This document shows, piece after piece, positions 1 to 13,114 of a DNA stretch of 64,000 nt; position 1 is the stretch's first letter; each line of letters begins with the position of its first letter. The stretch is from Mycoplasmopsis anatis. GTDB taxonomy: Bacteria; Bacillota_I; Bacilli_A; Mycoplasmatales; Metamycoplasmataceae. The translations under genes and the position numbers were made by a program. The DNA lies in assembly GCF_900660655.1 (NCBI RefSeq), contig NZ_LR215035.1, positions 124,001 to 188,000 on the forward strand, written 5' to 3'. The notes under the pieces are model-generated. The model searched no databases and had not been told where the DNA came from. It saw nothing but the letters and a program-made list of their open reading frames with translations.

Positions 1-42
1 AACGGTCATGCGATAATGGTCGCATGACTTTTCTATTTTACG
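1..42. mobile_element. Terminal end of an IS30-type element (body outside window)
   Basis: These bases match, with only a few differences, the right end of the complete IS30-type element at 35395-36827. The shared structure is a subterminal hairpin with 8-bp arms GTCATGCG/CGCATGAC followed by the terminal repeat ending in TTTTAC. The rest of this copy must lie upstream of the window. The element ends about 110 bp before hrcA. Confidence 0.75.
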
Positions 43-95
43 AAATTATAATACAATTTGTTTTCTAACTCACTTATAACACAAATAATTATTAG

Positions 96-122
96 TTAGC
101 AATGTTTAATAAATGCTGCTAA
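96..122. promoter_or_regulatory. CIRCE-like operator of hrcA
   Basis: The arms are TTAGCAATG and TGCTGCTAA with a 9-nt spacer, which is exactly the 9-9-9 layout of CIRCE (TTAGCACTC-N9-GAGTGCTAA). The outer six bases of each arm are perfect and the inner three are degenerate. The site overlaps the -35 region of a TATAAT box at 139-144, so bound HrcA would block its own promoter. Confidence 0.75.
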
Positions 123-138
123 ATTTTATAATTTAATA

Positions 139-144
139 TATAAT
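139..144 (+). promoter_or_regulatory. hrcA -10 box (near-leaderless start)
   Basis: A perfect TATAAT ends 6 nt before the hrcA ATG at 151 and no Shine-Dalgarno sequence is visible, which predicts a leaderless or almost leaderless transcript. A second TATAAT lies at 127-132. Confidence 0.5.
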
Positions 145-150
145 TTAATC

Positions 151-1146
151 ATGGAAAAATTAAAAACTCAACATGAAGAAATTTTAAAACATACTATAGA
201 AATATATATTGAAAATTCTCAGCCTGTTAGTTCTAATTTAATTTTAGACAGAGGATATGTTGATTTTTCAAGTGCAAAGGTTAGATATTTAATGAATGAG
301 CTGGAGCAACTTGGATATTTAGAAAAAGCTCATGTAAGTTCAGGAAGAATTCCAACAATTAAAGGACTTGATTACTATGCTAAATATCTATCTTTAACAG
401 ACGAAGATAAAATGATCAAAAGACTAAAGCAACTTTTTAACAAAAGAAATATAAATATAGATAAAACTGTTGAAGATGCTGCACAAATAATAAGTGAATC
501 AACTGGTTTAACGCTAGTTACTGGTTCTGATAATTCAAGAGCTTTACTTAAAACAATTCAATTTGTTCCTATTAGTAATAATAGCGCAACTATAGTACTT
601 GTTATTTCAACTGGTGAAGTATTTTCCAAATTTATAACATTAGATACAACTAAGCATTTAATGGATGATTTAAGAATTGCAGTTAGATTATTTAATGAGC
701 GTTTGATAGACTCACCAATTTACGAATTACCTCAAAGAACATATGCACTTAAGGATATTTTAGCTCAAGCAGTTAAAAATTATGAGGAATTAATTCAAAG
801 CTTTGTTACTGATATTTTTATGATTAAAACTGATTTTAAAAATAATATATATGGTAAGCAAAACATTATTTTAAGTGATAGTATTTCAAGGGTTGATTTA
901 AATGAGATGCTAAATGTTATTGAAAATCATTCTATTTGAGAATTTATTGAAAAAGAATCTGAGTCTGATGAAAAACTTAAAATTTCGGTTTCACGTCAAG
1001 GTACATACATATCTAAAAGAATAGATTGTGAAAGTCCTATCCGTGAAGTTAGTGTTGTTGGTTCAACTGTAAGCGACTTTACTCAAATGAGAGCAGTAAT
1101 ACATATATTGGAAGAATTATTGCGTAAAAGAAATGGAGATAAATAA
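151..1146 (+). CDS. hrcA: Heat-inducible transcription repressor HrcA
   Basis: HrcA represses chaperone genes by binding CIRCE operators. The 331-residue protein has an N-terminal winged-helix DNA-binding region (about residues 1-75, with the GRIPTIKGLDYY segment typical of HrcA), followed by the GAF-like and dimerisation regions. The TGA at 937-939 must be read as Trp for the frame to reach TAA at 1144. It is the first gene of hrcA-grpE-dnaK; grpE starts 2 nt after the stop. The length is normal for the family. A CIRCE-like site at 96-122 indicates autoregulation. Confidence 0.95.
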
Positions 1147-1148
1147 TT

Positions 1149-2012
1149 ATGAAAAAAATGCAAAAAATTCAAGCGAATGACATTTTGGAAGGAAATTTTT
1201 CACTCTTTATAGAAGATGTTGAAATTCCTGAATATACAAAAACTACAAAAATAACAGTAGGTAAAAATGAATATTTAGATAATTTTGATTCATATTTAAT
1301 TAATAGAAAATCTTTTCCTAATTTAGAAGTGAGATTAACATTCCCTAAATCTTATAGAAATGAAAATTTTGCAGGTAAAAATGCCGTTGTTAAGATAACT
1401 GATGCTAAATTAACAAAAGCCCAAAACATGCTTAAGAAAATTGAAGAAGAATTAATTAATCTTAACATGAAAGCAATTAAATTAAGCGAAATAAACAAAT
1501 CTCTTCAAGAACAAATTGCTGAAAAAGATAAAGAAATTGCATCATCTCGTGAAGCATATATGTTAAAAATTCAAGAAATGACTGCAAAAGCTGATCTAGA
1601 ATTAAAAAACAAAAAAGAGCAAAATGATGCTAAATTAGCTGAAGAAAAAGAGAAAATTAAAAACTTTGCTCTTCAAGGTTTTGTTGAAGATTTTATTAGC
1701 CCATTTAATAATTTTATATTGGCAATAAAAGCTACCGAGAATACAGATAACCAAGTATTGAAGAATTTTATTTATGGATTTAAAATGATTGAAAATCAAT
1801 TCATAAATACATTAAATGATCATAATATTGATTTAATTATTCCAAATGAAAATGAAGAATTTAATCCTGAATTCCATTATGCAATTGATTTTATTGAATC
1901 AAGTGAAAAAGCAACTAATAGTATTGCAAAATTAAATAATTATGGATTTAAATTAAATGGTAGAGTTATAAAACCAGCGACTGTAACTTTATATAAAAAA
2001 ATTAGCAATTAA
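1149..2012 (+). CDS. grpE: Nucleotide exchange factor GrpE with an N-terminal trigger-factor-like domain
   Basis: GrpE releases ADP from DnaK. The 287-residue protein ends in a GrpE module: a long coiled coil (about residues 88-165) and a C-terminal beta-wing (about 175-287, ending in GRVIKPATVTLYKK, close to the normal GrpE tail). Residues 1-88 do not belong to GrpE. They contain LTFPKSYRNENFAGKNAVVK, which closely resembles the strand-loop-strand of the trigger factor FKBP/PPIase domain. The domain looks degenerate, so catalysis is doubtful; that part is inference. The gene lies between hrcA and dnaK and contains the second CIRCE-like site at its 3' end. Confidence 0.9.
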   Translation: MKKMQKIQANDILEGNFSLFIEDVEIPEYTKTTKITVGKNEYLDNFDSYLINRKSFPNLEVRLTFPKSYRNENFAGKNAVVKITDAKLTKAQNMLKKIEEELINLNMKAIKLSEINKSLQEQIAEKDKEIASSREAYMLKIQEMTAKADLELKNKKEQNDAKLAEEKEKIKNFALQGFVEDFISPFNNFILAIKATENTDNQVLKNFIYGFKMIENQFINTLNDHNIDLIIPNENEEFNPEFHYAIDFIESSEKATNSIAKLNNYGFKLNGRVIKPATVTLYKKISN

Positions 2013-2028
2013 TTATTTTGATTGCTAA
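2002..2028. promoter_or_regulatory. Second CIRCE-like operator, before dnaK
   Basis: The arms are TTAGCAATT and GATTGCTAA with a 9-nt spacer, 27 bp in all, and 8 of 9 positions are complementary. It overlaps the end of grpE and lies 39 bp before the dnaK start, just upstream of a TAGAAT hexamer at 2037-2042. This implies a separate HrcA-controlled promoter for dnaK in addition to read-through from hrcA. Confidence 0.7.
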
Positions 2029-2054
2029 AAATGTGATAGAATATTATTGTCTAA

Positions 2055-3845
<1,791 letters not shown>

Positions 3846-3855
3846 TATATGATTA

Positions 3856-3880
3856 AGTCAGCTTATGCTGACTTTTTTTA
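3856..3880 (+). terminator. Terminator after dnaK
   Basis: The hairpin AGTCAGC-TTAT-GCTGACT is followed by a run of T, 11 nt after the dnaK stop. Confidence 0.9.
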
Positions 3881-3965
3881 TATTCCTAATATTAATAAAA
3901 TAATATATAAAAATTTAATATAATTTAAAAACTTAATTAATATAGGGTAGTTTAGGAATGTAATT

Positions 3966-5362
<1,397 letters not shown>

Positions 5363-5372
<10 letters not shown>

Positions 5373-5779
5373 AGTTTTTATCTGTTGCTCAGCCTGTTAA
5401 TTCAGATGAATTAGTAACTAATTTTACAGCAAGTGTAGAAAAAGATAATGATTTTGGTTATGAAGCATACACTTTTGTTGAACCTTCTCAAGGGGTTTCT
5501 AATCGAATTGAATTTAATGAAAATGAAATAAACATTTTTGCTGGTGCAACTACATTAAAACTTCGAATGAATGAATGAATATTAAATGTTTTTAATATTC
5601 AAGCTACACCAAATTCTCCAGTATCAAATTTTGATATTTGAACATATCTAACAGATTTTAATGTTTCAAGAGATAATCAAATTGACGTTATTGAATTTAA
5701 ATATATTTTAACTACTAAGCAAGAAGATTTGGATTCTAAAGTCGGAGATTACAAAATTACTTTAACCATATCTAAATAA
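5363..5779 (+). CDS. Conserved hypothetical protein, beta-rich
   Basis: I do not recognise this 138-residue protein with confidence. It is cytoplasmic in appearance, has no signal peptide or membrane segment, and has alternating beta-type sequence. The pattern of an acidic N-terminal half followed by RIEFNENEINIFAGATTLKL recalls small calycin-like (DUF1934-type) proteins of Firmicutes, but this is only a resemblance. It overlaps gltX by 10 bp and acpS begins one base after its stop, so it is part of the housekeeping operon. One TGA (5576) is Trp. Confidence 0.7.
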
Positions 5780-5780
5780 T

Positions 5781-6086
5781 ATGATAGGTGTTGATATTGT
5801 AAAAATTTCACGTTTTATTAACAATCATGAAAAAATTGCTAATAGAATTTTAAGTGTTGATGAACTAATTGAGTATCAAAAAATTAGTGAAATCAAGAAA
5901 AAAGTTAAATATGTTGCAGTTCATTGAGCGATTAAGGAAGCGATATTTAAATCTGATAATAGTTATTCAACCTTTAATAAAATAAACATAACTAAAGAAA
6001 AATTAACCTACAAACATGATAAATTTCATATAAGCACTAGCGACGATGGAGATAATCTTGTTGCTTTTGTAATTAAGAAAGGATAA
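5781..6086 (+). CDS. acpS: Holo-[acyl-carrier-protein] synthase
   Basis: AcpS moves 4'-phosphopantetheine from CoA to acyl carrier protein. The 101-residue protein begins MIGVDIVKISRF, which carries the conserved metal-binding Asp, and has the second signature WAIKEAIFKS with the conserved Glu. It is slightly short for the family (about 120) but complete. plsC starts 1 nt after the stop, which links ACP activation to phospholipid acylation. Confidence 0.9.
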
Positions 6087-6087
6087 A

Positions 6088-6840
6088 ATGAATTTAATTA
6101 CATTAAAGAAAATATTTTTTGCGCCAGTATGATTAGCAAGATTTCATAAAATTAACTCTTTGGCAAGAAAATACCGTAAAACCCCAGAGTTAGCAAGTCA
6201 ACAAGTTAGACTTGATAAAATGATTAAATATAGTAAAAAAATGCTTAAACTCCTTAGAATTGATGTGGAAATTGAAGGTATTGAAAACTTACCAAACACT
6301 GGTGGAGTAATTTTAACACCTAATCATAAATCAAATATTGATTCAGTAGTATTAATGAAACTCTTTGAGCTTAACAAAGAAAAAGGTGATGAATTACACA
6401 AAATGCCAACCTTTGTTGCAAAAAAAGAATTACTTAAAAAACGTTTAATTAGAAATGGACTTAGCTTGCTTGATACTTTTTCTATTGATAGACAAAATTT
6501 CAGAGATTCTTATAAAACTCTTCAAGATTTTGGTGAATATGTAAAAAGATCATCAACTTACGGTGTTATTTTCCCTGAAGGTACTAGAGTTCCAAATTCA
6601 AACGAAATTGGTGAATTTAAAGCAGGTGCCTTCAAAATCGCTGCTATGAAATATTTACCTATCTTACCTATTACAATCATAAATAGTGAACAAGCTTTTG
6701 ATAAAAAAAGAAAAAATAGATTAACAATAAAAATTATTGTTCACTCACTAATTAAAGCCAACGCGGTAATAACTCAAGATCCAGTTGCTGTTGGTAAAAG
6801 AATTAGAGATATTGTATTATCAGGATTAAACAATGGATAA
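6088..6840 (+). CDS. plsC: 1-acyl-sn-glycerol-3-phosphate acyltransferase
   Basis: PlsC makes phosphatidic acid by acylating lysophosphatidate at the membrane. The 250-residue protein has the catalytic motif NHKSNID (NHX4D), the glycerol-3-phosphate binding motif FPEGTR, and a hydrophobic N-terminal stretch. I place the start at ATG 6088, which follows the acpS stop directly; the first 24 residues include a TGA-encoded Trp. Its 3' end overlaps scpA by 8 bp. Confidence 0.93.
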
Positions 6841-7564
6841 TTTTGATATAAAACTTGACGATTTTGATGGACCACTTGATCTTTTATTATCATTAGTGCA
6901 AGATAAAAAAATTAGTGTTTTTGAAATAAATATGGCTGAATTAGCCACTCAGTATTTACAAATAATAAATAACTTAAAAGATTCAGATATTAATATTGCA
7001 TCCGAGTATTTAGTAATGGCTGCAACTTTAATTCAATTAAAGTCTAAATTGCTCTTAAATAGTCCTGAAGAACAAGAAGAAATTGAACAAGAAAAAAGTA
7101 ATCTTTTACAACAAATCTTAGAATATAAACAATTTAAAGAAGTAAGTAAAACTCTTAAGGAAAAAGAAGAATTACGTGACGATATTTTTATTAAAGAAAT
7201 GAGTAATCTAGATCAATTCATTCTAGAAAAGGACAATTCAAAATTAGATGGTACATCTAATCCAGTAAAGTTAATTATTGTGCTAAGAAAGATGTTTGAG
7301 CGTAGATTTGCACAAAAATTAGCTCTAGCTAAACTGGATACATTTAAGTTAACTCCAAAAGATCAAGAAAGTTACATTAAAAATATTTTTGATAAACATG
7401 AAAATGTAACCTTTGATCAAATATTTAATTTACCTTCATTAAATCATTTTGTTATAACTCTATTAGCATTATTAGACATGGCTAGAAGACAAATAATTAT
7501 TATCGAACAAGATGATCAATTTGCTGAATTAAGATTCAAAAGAGGACCCGAATATGAAAGATAA
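6833..7564 (+). CDS. scpA: Segregation and condensation protein A
   Basis: ScpA is the kleisin subunit of the SMC-ScpAB condensin-like complex, which compacts and segregates the chromosome. The 243-residue protein has the typical N-terminus FDGPLDLLLSLVQDKKISVF and a long acidic/helical centre. Its C-terminal winged helix ends in AELRFKRG. The ATG overlaps plsC and the end overlaps scpB (start 7554), so all three are coupled. Confidence 0.95.
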   Translation: MDNFDIKLDDFDGPLDLLLSLVQDKKISVFEINMAELATQYLQIINNLKDSDINIASEYLVMAATLIQLKSKLLLNSPEEQEEIEQEKSNLLQQILEYKQFKEVSKTLKEKEELRDDIFIKEMSNLDQFILEKDNSKLDGTSNPVKLIIVLRKMFERRFAQKLALAKLDTFKLTPKDQESYIKNIFDKHENVTFDQIFNLPSLNHFVITLLALLDMARRQIIIIEQDDQFAELRFKRGPEYER

Positions 7565-8129
7565 TATTTTAGAAGCTGCATTATATGTTCAAGGAGATGA
7601 AGGATTAACTCTTGAACAAATTAAAGAACTTTTTTCGTTAAATAATATTGTTGAAGCAAAAAAAGTTATTAATGATTTTATTAAAAAATATAATGAGTCT
7701 AATAGAGGACTTAAAGTGGTTGAATTTAATGAAGTTTATAAATTAGCAACTCGTGAAAGTGTTAAGGAGTATATTTCTAAAATTGTTAACGTAATCAGAA
7801 AACAAAAACTTTCGAATGCAGCAATTGAAGTAGCTGGGATTATTGCTTATAAACAACCAATTACTAGAGGACAAATCGCAAGTATTCGTGGTGTCTCATC
7901 CGATCAAGTTTTAAATACCTTACTAGCTAAAGGAGTGGTTGAAGAAGTAGGGATTTCTCCAACTGTTGGACATCCAGTTCTGTATGGAGTTACTAATAAG
8001 TTTTATGATTACTTTAGAATTAAATCACTTTCTGAATTACCAAAATTAACAGAATTTAATTTTGTTGAAGGTACTGAAGAAAACGCAACCGAATATGATT
8101 TATTTGAAAGTCAAAGAGAAGAGTTCTAA
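7554..8129 (+). CDS. scpB: Segregation and condensation protein B
   Basis: ScpB dimers bridge ScpA in the SMC complex. The 191-residue protein contains two winged-helix units and the signature AIEVAGIIAYKQPITRGQIA followed by SIRGVSSDQVLNTLLAKGVV. Its stop codon shares a base with the ATG of the next gene (TAATG at 8127-8131). Confidence 0.95.
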   Translation: MKDNILEAALYVQGDEGLTLEQIKELFSLNNIVEAKKVINDFIKKYNESNRGLKVVEFNEVYKLATRESVKEYISKIVNVIRKQKLSNAAIEVAGIIAYKQPITRGQIASIRGVSSDQVLNTLLAKGVVEEVGISPTVGHPVLYGVTNKFYDYFRIKSLSELPKLTEFNFVEGTEENATEYDLFESQREEF

Positions 8130-8983
8130 TGGAATACATAAAATTTAATGCAACAAAAAATGATCAAGGCAGAACCGTTTTTAAGCTTTTGATAAAATAT
8201 TTTGATAATGTACCTGTAAGTAGAATAGAAAGAGTTTTTCGTCAAAAAGACATTAAAATAAATGGCTTAAGAAATGTTAATAAAAACCAAGTTATTAAAG
8301 AAAAAGATTTAATTGAGGTTTACGGACTTTCAGATCTAAAAAATGTTGAAGAAAAAAATAAAAAAGAAATAAAAATACTTTTTCATCCTATTTATGAGGA
8401 TGAAAATATTTTATTAGTACATAAACCTGAAAAAATTGCAATTCACAGTGAAGATAATTGTTTAGATGAACAAGTTTTATCCTATTTAAAATATAAAAAA
8501 GTTGACAGTTTTATTCCAAGTCATGTAGGAAGACTAGATAAAGAAACTAGTGGAATAATGCTTTATGCTAAAAATTATGAAACACTTAATTATTTAAATG
8601 AAAATGCAAAAAATATTGAAAAGACTTATATTTTCAAGAGTGATTTTAATATGGATAATTTGATAGTGAATGGCTATATTTTTCATGATAACTCAAAACA
8701 AAAGATGAAAGTAAGTAAAGATTATGTTGAAAATGCAAAAAAATTCACTACAAAGCTCTTCATGATTAGAGACAGAAAATTTGCACAAATCATAACAGGA
8801 AGAAAACATCAAATAAGAGCAACATTATCATATTTGGGTTATCCAATTTACGGTGATCACAAATACGGTGGGAAGAAATTTAATCGTTTAATGCTTCATG
8901 CTTATTCTATAAAATTTAAAAATATGACAGGGAAATTCGAGTATTTAAATGACCATGAATATCTTAAAGAACCTAATTGATAG
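8129..8983 (+). CDS. RluA-family pseudouridine synthase (RluC/RluD type)
   Basis: The enzyme converts specific uridines in 23S rRNA to pseudouridine. The 284-residue protein has an N-terminal S4-like RNA-binding segment (about residues 15-65) and the catalytic motif GRLDKETSG with the active Asp, then the conserved GRKHQIRATLSYLGYPIYGD block. The frame ends with Trp (TGA 8978) and TAG 8981. The exact target uridine cannot be read from the sequence. Confidence 0.92.
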
Positions 8984-8998
8984 TCAGAAAGGAAAGAA

Positions 8999-9304
8999 AT
9001 GAACAAAAGCATAACAAAAGAGGAATTGTATAAAATTGCAGAAAGCTTAATGCTTAAACCTACTGAAGAAGTTGTTGAAGAAATTCTAAAAGATTGAGAA
9101 GTTTTGCAAAAATACATTCAAATGATGAGTTTAATTAATACTGATAATGTTAAACCAATGACTCATATTAATGAGAACTATCAAGTTGACTTTTTTAGAG
9201 AAGACATTGAAGATGATTCATGAGCAATTAAAAAAGAACACATTCTTACAAATGCAGCTCAATCAGACCAAGATTTTATTATAACTAAGAAGGTGGTTAA
9301 ATAA
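8999..9304 (+). CDS. gatC: Glu-tRNA(Gln) amidotransferase subunit C
   Basis: GatC stabilises the GatA-GatB complex. The 101-residue ORF starts at ATG 8999 after the Shine-Dalgarno AAGGAAAG. It has the short helical GatC N-terminus and the conserved tail around VKPMTHI and FREDIEDDS. It was hidden by two TGA Trp codons. Its TAA shares a base with the gatA ATG at 9304. The sequence is divergent, and the position before gatA and gatB strongly supports the call. Confidence 0.88.
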
Positions 9305-10635
9305 TGAGTGTTAAAGTTTTAGGAAATTTTGAAAAAGCTAAAGTTGAATTAGCAAACAACAAAAATAATGCAGTTTCATACATATACGATCAAGCTAAAA
9401 ACTTAAATCCTCAAGGAAATTTATCAAACTCAGTTTTTACAATTAAAAACGTTTTTGCTACTGATGATGCAGTCACAAATGCATCAAGCAGAATTTTGGA
9501 AAATTTTCAACCACATTATAATGCAGAGGTAGTCCAAAAATTATTAAACGCAGGAGCTACTCCAGTTGCTAAAGTTCATTCAGATGAATTAGCTTTAGGC
9601 GGTACAGGAACATACTCTGGTTTTGGTTTGATAAGAAACCCACTAGATCCAGAAAGACTTAGCGGTGGTTCTTCATCTGGTTCTATTGTTACACTAACTG
9701 ATAATGTTTCATTTGCCTTAGGTAGTGATACCGGTGATAGTGTTAGATTACCAGCATCATATAATGGAAAAGTAGGTTTTAAACCATCTTATGGTGCAAT
9801 ATCACGTTATGGAATGTTCGCATATTGTTCATCTTTAGACACTGTTGCATTTTTTGCTCATAATGTTAATGACATTTTTGAGGTTTCAAAAGCAACTTTT
9901 GGCATTGACAACAAAGATATGACTACAATTAAGGTTAAAATGGAGGAACTTAATTCTCTTAAACCTAATATTGTGGTAGCTCTAGAATTAGACGGGTTCT
10001 TAGAAGAATATGTTTTAAATTCATATAATAATTTGATCCAAAAATTGATAAATAATGGTGTTAAAGTTAAAAAAGTTAAACCTGACTTAACAATTTTAAG
10101 AAATATTAAACCAGTTTATGATATTGTAAGTTACTCTGAAGCATCTGCTAACTTAGCTAATTTAAATGGTATTGCATTTGGTGAGAGAAAAACAGGTGAA
10201 GATTGAAATGAAATCATGACCAATACTAGAACAAGCGGTTTTGGTAAAATGGTTCAGAGAAGATTAACTCTTGGAAGTTACTATTTATATAGCAAAAATC
10301 AAGAAGAAATCTTCAAAAAAGCTCAAAAAGTAAGAAGAGTAATTAGAGATTATTTAACTAGTTTACATAAAAGCGCTGATGTTGTTATTTATCCAGCAAG
10401 TGCAGCTATAGCTCCATTTATTGACTTTTCAAAAAATAAGAATTATGATTTTATGGAATACATTTTAACTGGTTCAAACTTAGTTGGTAACCCTTCAATT
10501 ACAATACCTCTTGGAAAAAATCAAGAGTTACCTTTTAATATAACCATTGATTCAGAGATTTATACTGATGAAAAACTGCTATCAATTTCATTATGATTTG
10601 AAGAAATTTTAGGAGGAAATAATGAATTGAAATAA
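9304..10635 (+). CDS. gatA: Glu-tRNA(Gln) amidotransferase subunit A
   Basis: GatA releases ammonia from glutamine for the amidation of Glu-tRNA(Gln). The 443-residue amidase-signature protein has the glycine/serine-rich core LSGGSSSGSIVTLTDN and the segment FALGSDTGDSVRLPASYNG, which includes the catalytic Ser region. TGA at 10204 and 10594 are Trp. It overlaps gatB by 14 bp; the gatB Shine-Dalgarno AGGAGG lies inside its last codons. Confidence 0.95.
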
Positions 10636-12058
10636 TTATTTTGATGTTGTTATTGGTGTGGAAATTCATGTTGAATTAGATACCAAGACAAAGATGTTTT
10701 CTCCTGCTAAAAATATCTTTGATGCAGAACCTAATACAACAGTTAATCAAATAGATCTAGCATACCCAGGAACTTTACCACTAATTAATAAACAAGCAGT
10801 TAAATATGCAATTGCATTAGCAAAAGCTCTTAAGATGGAAATTGATAGCGAGATGCACTTTGACAGAAAAAACTATTTTTATCCAGATTTACCTAAAGGT
10901 TTCCAAATAACACAATTTTATAGACCAATCGGTCAAAACGGTGTTATCGATGTTATCTTTGGTGATGGCAAAATTAAACAAGTGACTATTGAAAGAATTC
11001 ATTTAGAAGAAGACACTGCTAGACAACATCATGATGAAAATGGTACAAAACTTGATTACAATCGAGCAGGTGTTCCTCTGATTGAAATTGTTTCAAATCC
11101 AGTGATGAGTTCAGCTGAAGAAGCTGCCGCATATGTCGACGCTATTAGAAAAACAGCACTAGCATTAAAAATAAGTGATGCAAAACTTGAACAAGGTTCA
11201 CTTAGAGCTGACATCAACATTTCATTAAAACCAAAAGGTGTTAAAGAATTTGGTACTAAAGTGGAAATAAAAAACATGAACTCGCTTAATAATATTAAAA
11301 AAGCAATTGAATTTGAGATTATAGATCAAGCTAAAAAGTTATTCAAAAATGAAAAAATTCTTCAACAAACTAAGCGTTTTGATGATCAAAGTAATTCAAC
11401 AATTACAATGAGAGTTAAAACAGGTCAAACTGATTATAAATATTTTCCAGAACCAAATATTCCATTTATTAAAATTTCAGATGAGTTTATCGAATCTATA
11501 AAGTTACCAGAATTACCTGTTGAAAGATTCAAGCGATATAAGTCTTATGAAATACAAGATATTTATATCCAAAGTCTAAACAATGATTTAAAACTTGCTG
11601 ATTATTTTGATAGCATATCTTACCCTGATAAAACTAAGTTAGCAAAAATTTTCTTTGCTGAAGTTGTATCATTAGCTAATTCAAAATCGTTAAATGCTTA
11701 TGAATTGAATATTAATCCTGAAAATATTACAAAAGCTATTGAATTATTAGAACAAGAAATTATTTCAGGGAAATCAATCAAAAAATTAATACCACTTCTA
11801 CAAGATTTCAATGGTGACATCAATGATTTACTTGATGAACATAAATTGAAGCAGATCTCTGACTTGGATTTAATCAATCAAATAATTTCTGAAATCATTT
11901 CACAAAGTGAAAATATCGTAATAGAATATCCAAATCGTCCCGAAAGAGTTCTTAAAATGATTTTAGGATTGGCGATGAAAAAAACTGATGGTCAAATTTC
12001 TCCAACTATAGCTGATGAAGTTACTAAAAAAATTCTCCAAAAAAAATTCAATTTATAA
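10622..12058 (+). CDS. gatB: Glu-tRNA(Gln) amidotransferase subunit B
   Basis: GatB is the kinase/transamidase subunit that activates and amidates Glu-tRNA(Gln). I choose ATG 10622, 8 codons after which the invariant GVEIHVEL appears; it follows AGGAGGAAAT. The 478-residue protein shows YFYPDLPKGFQITQ, RIHLEEDTAR and DYNRAGVPLIEIVS, and a C-terminal YqeY-like tRNA-binding domain. The following gene starts within its 3' end. Confidence 0.97.
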
Positions 12059-13088
12059 AAAATATCTTAAAAATAACTGTGATTTTACTAAAAGTTTATT
12101 TAGAGAAGTTAAAAAAGAAAAATTTAATCATAATATAATTTGACCACCAAGATTTAAAATAAATATCTATGAAATTATTTGTAAATTTATAATCAAAATA
12201 ATATTATTTATTACAATGTTTCGAACAATGCATAGAAACAAACAAAAAAGAGAAACAATAATTAATAGGACATTTTTAAAATTTTCTTCAAAAGAATTTC
12301 AATTTATTCCAATATCTTCTTGCTTTTATTTCTTACTATCATTTGTTCCAATTGTAATTATTGTTTATTTTATTCTCTCGATATTTTCTTGACATATCCA
12401 ATTTAATAAATATTTTTATGAAGAAATTCTATCAAATTTAATACCTGGAATTCTTAGTGTTATTGATTTTCTTCCAAGTAGTTTTGATAGTTATTTAAGC
12501 TATATTCCGCTTGCTGTTTTATCATTATCTTGTTTATGACTAAGCAGCGCAGGTTATGGCAAAATGATAACGTCATACAACTATATTTATGGTCATAAAT
12601 ATTTAGGAACATTTTTAGGTAATAGAATTAAAGGCTTGTTAATAGTTCTTTTAATTTCCTTATATATTTCCATTTGAGTAATAATTCTTAAATTATTAAA
12701 TTCTTTATTTATTACTTTTAATGACGATCTAGAGTATAAAAAATGAGAATCGTTTGTTCTTTTCCAAATAAGTTCATTAGTATTTTTATACATTGGTTTT
12801 ATTTTTCTTTATAAATTTGTCCCATCATTTAAATTAAAAGTGTCGCAAGTTTACTCGGGTTCATTACTTGCTACCATACCAATTTGAATTTTAGTATTAA
12901 TTTTTGGTTCACTTAATACAACATTTAAATACGAAAAATACGGACCACTAGGAATATTTTTATACATTTCAGTCTTTATAAGTTTTTACAGTTATTTCAT
13001 TTATTTAGGAATCATAGTTAATGAATCATATTATAAGATTTTTGTATCGCAGAGAACGTTACAAAAAAAAGCAATATGAAAATTTTAA
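12015..13088 (+). CDS. YihY/BrkB-family multipass membrane protein
   Basis: The frame is open from TAG 12009 to TAA 13086. I take ATG 12015 as start, giving 357 residues and a 44-bp overlap with gatB; ATG 12216 is a later alternative. The sequence has about six hydrophobic segments separated by short loops and a polar, basic N-terminus. The region around FIPISSCFYFLLSFVPIVII and WLSSAGYGKMI matches the YihY (formerly RNase BN/BrkB) family. The function of this family is not settled. At least six TGA codons are Trp. It converges with the methyltransferase gene. Confidence 0.8.
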
Positions 13089-13114
13089 AATTAAAGTGTA
13101 TTTTATACAATGCA

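Noticed and set aside
937-939. TGA as stop inside hrcA, dnaK, gltX and other genes
   Set aside because: Conserved protein sequence continues past these codons in the same frame, so TGA is Trp here and the genes are not truncated.
12593-12793. Minus-strand ORF opposite the YihY-type gene
   Set aside because: It is antisense to a conserved membrane-protein frame and has no features of its own.
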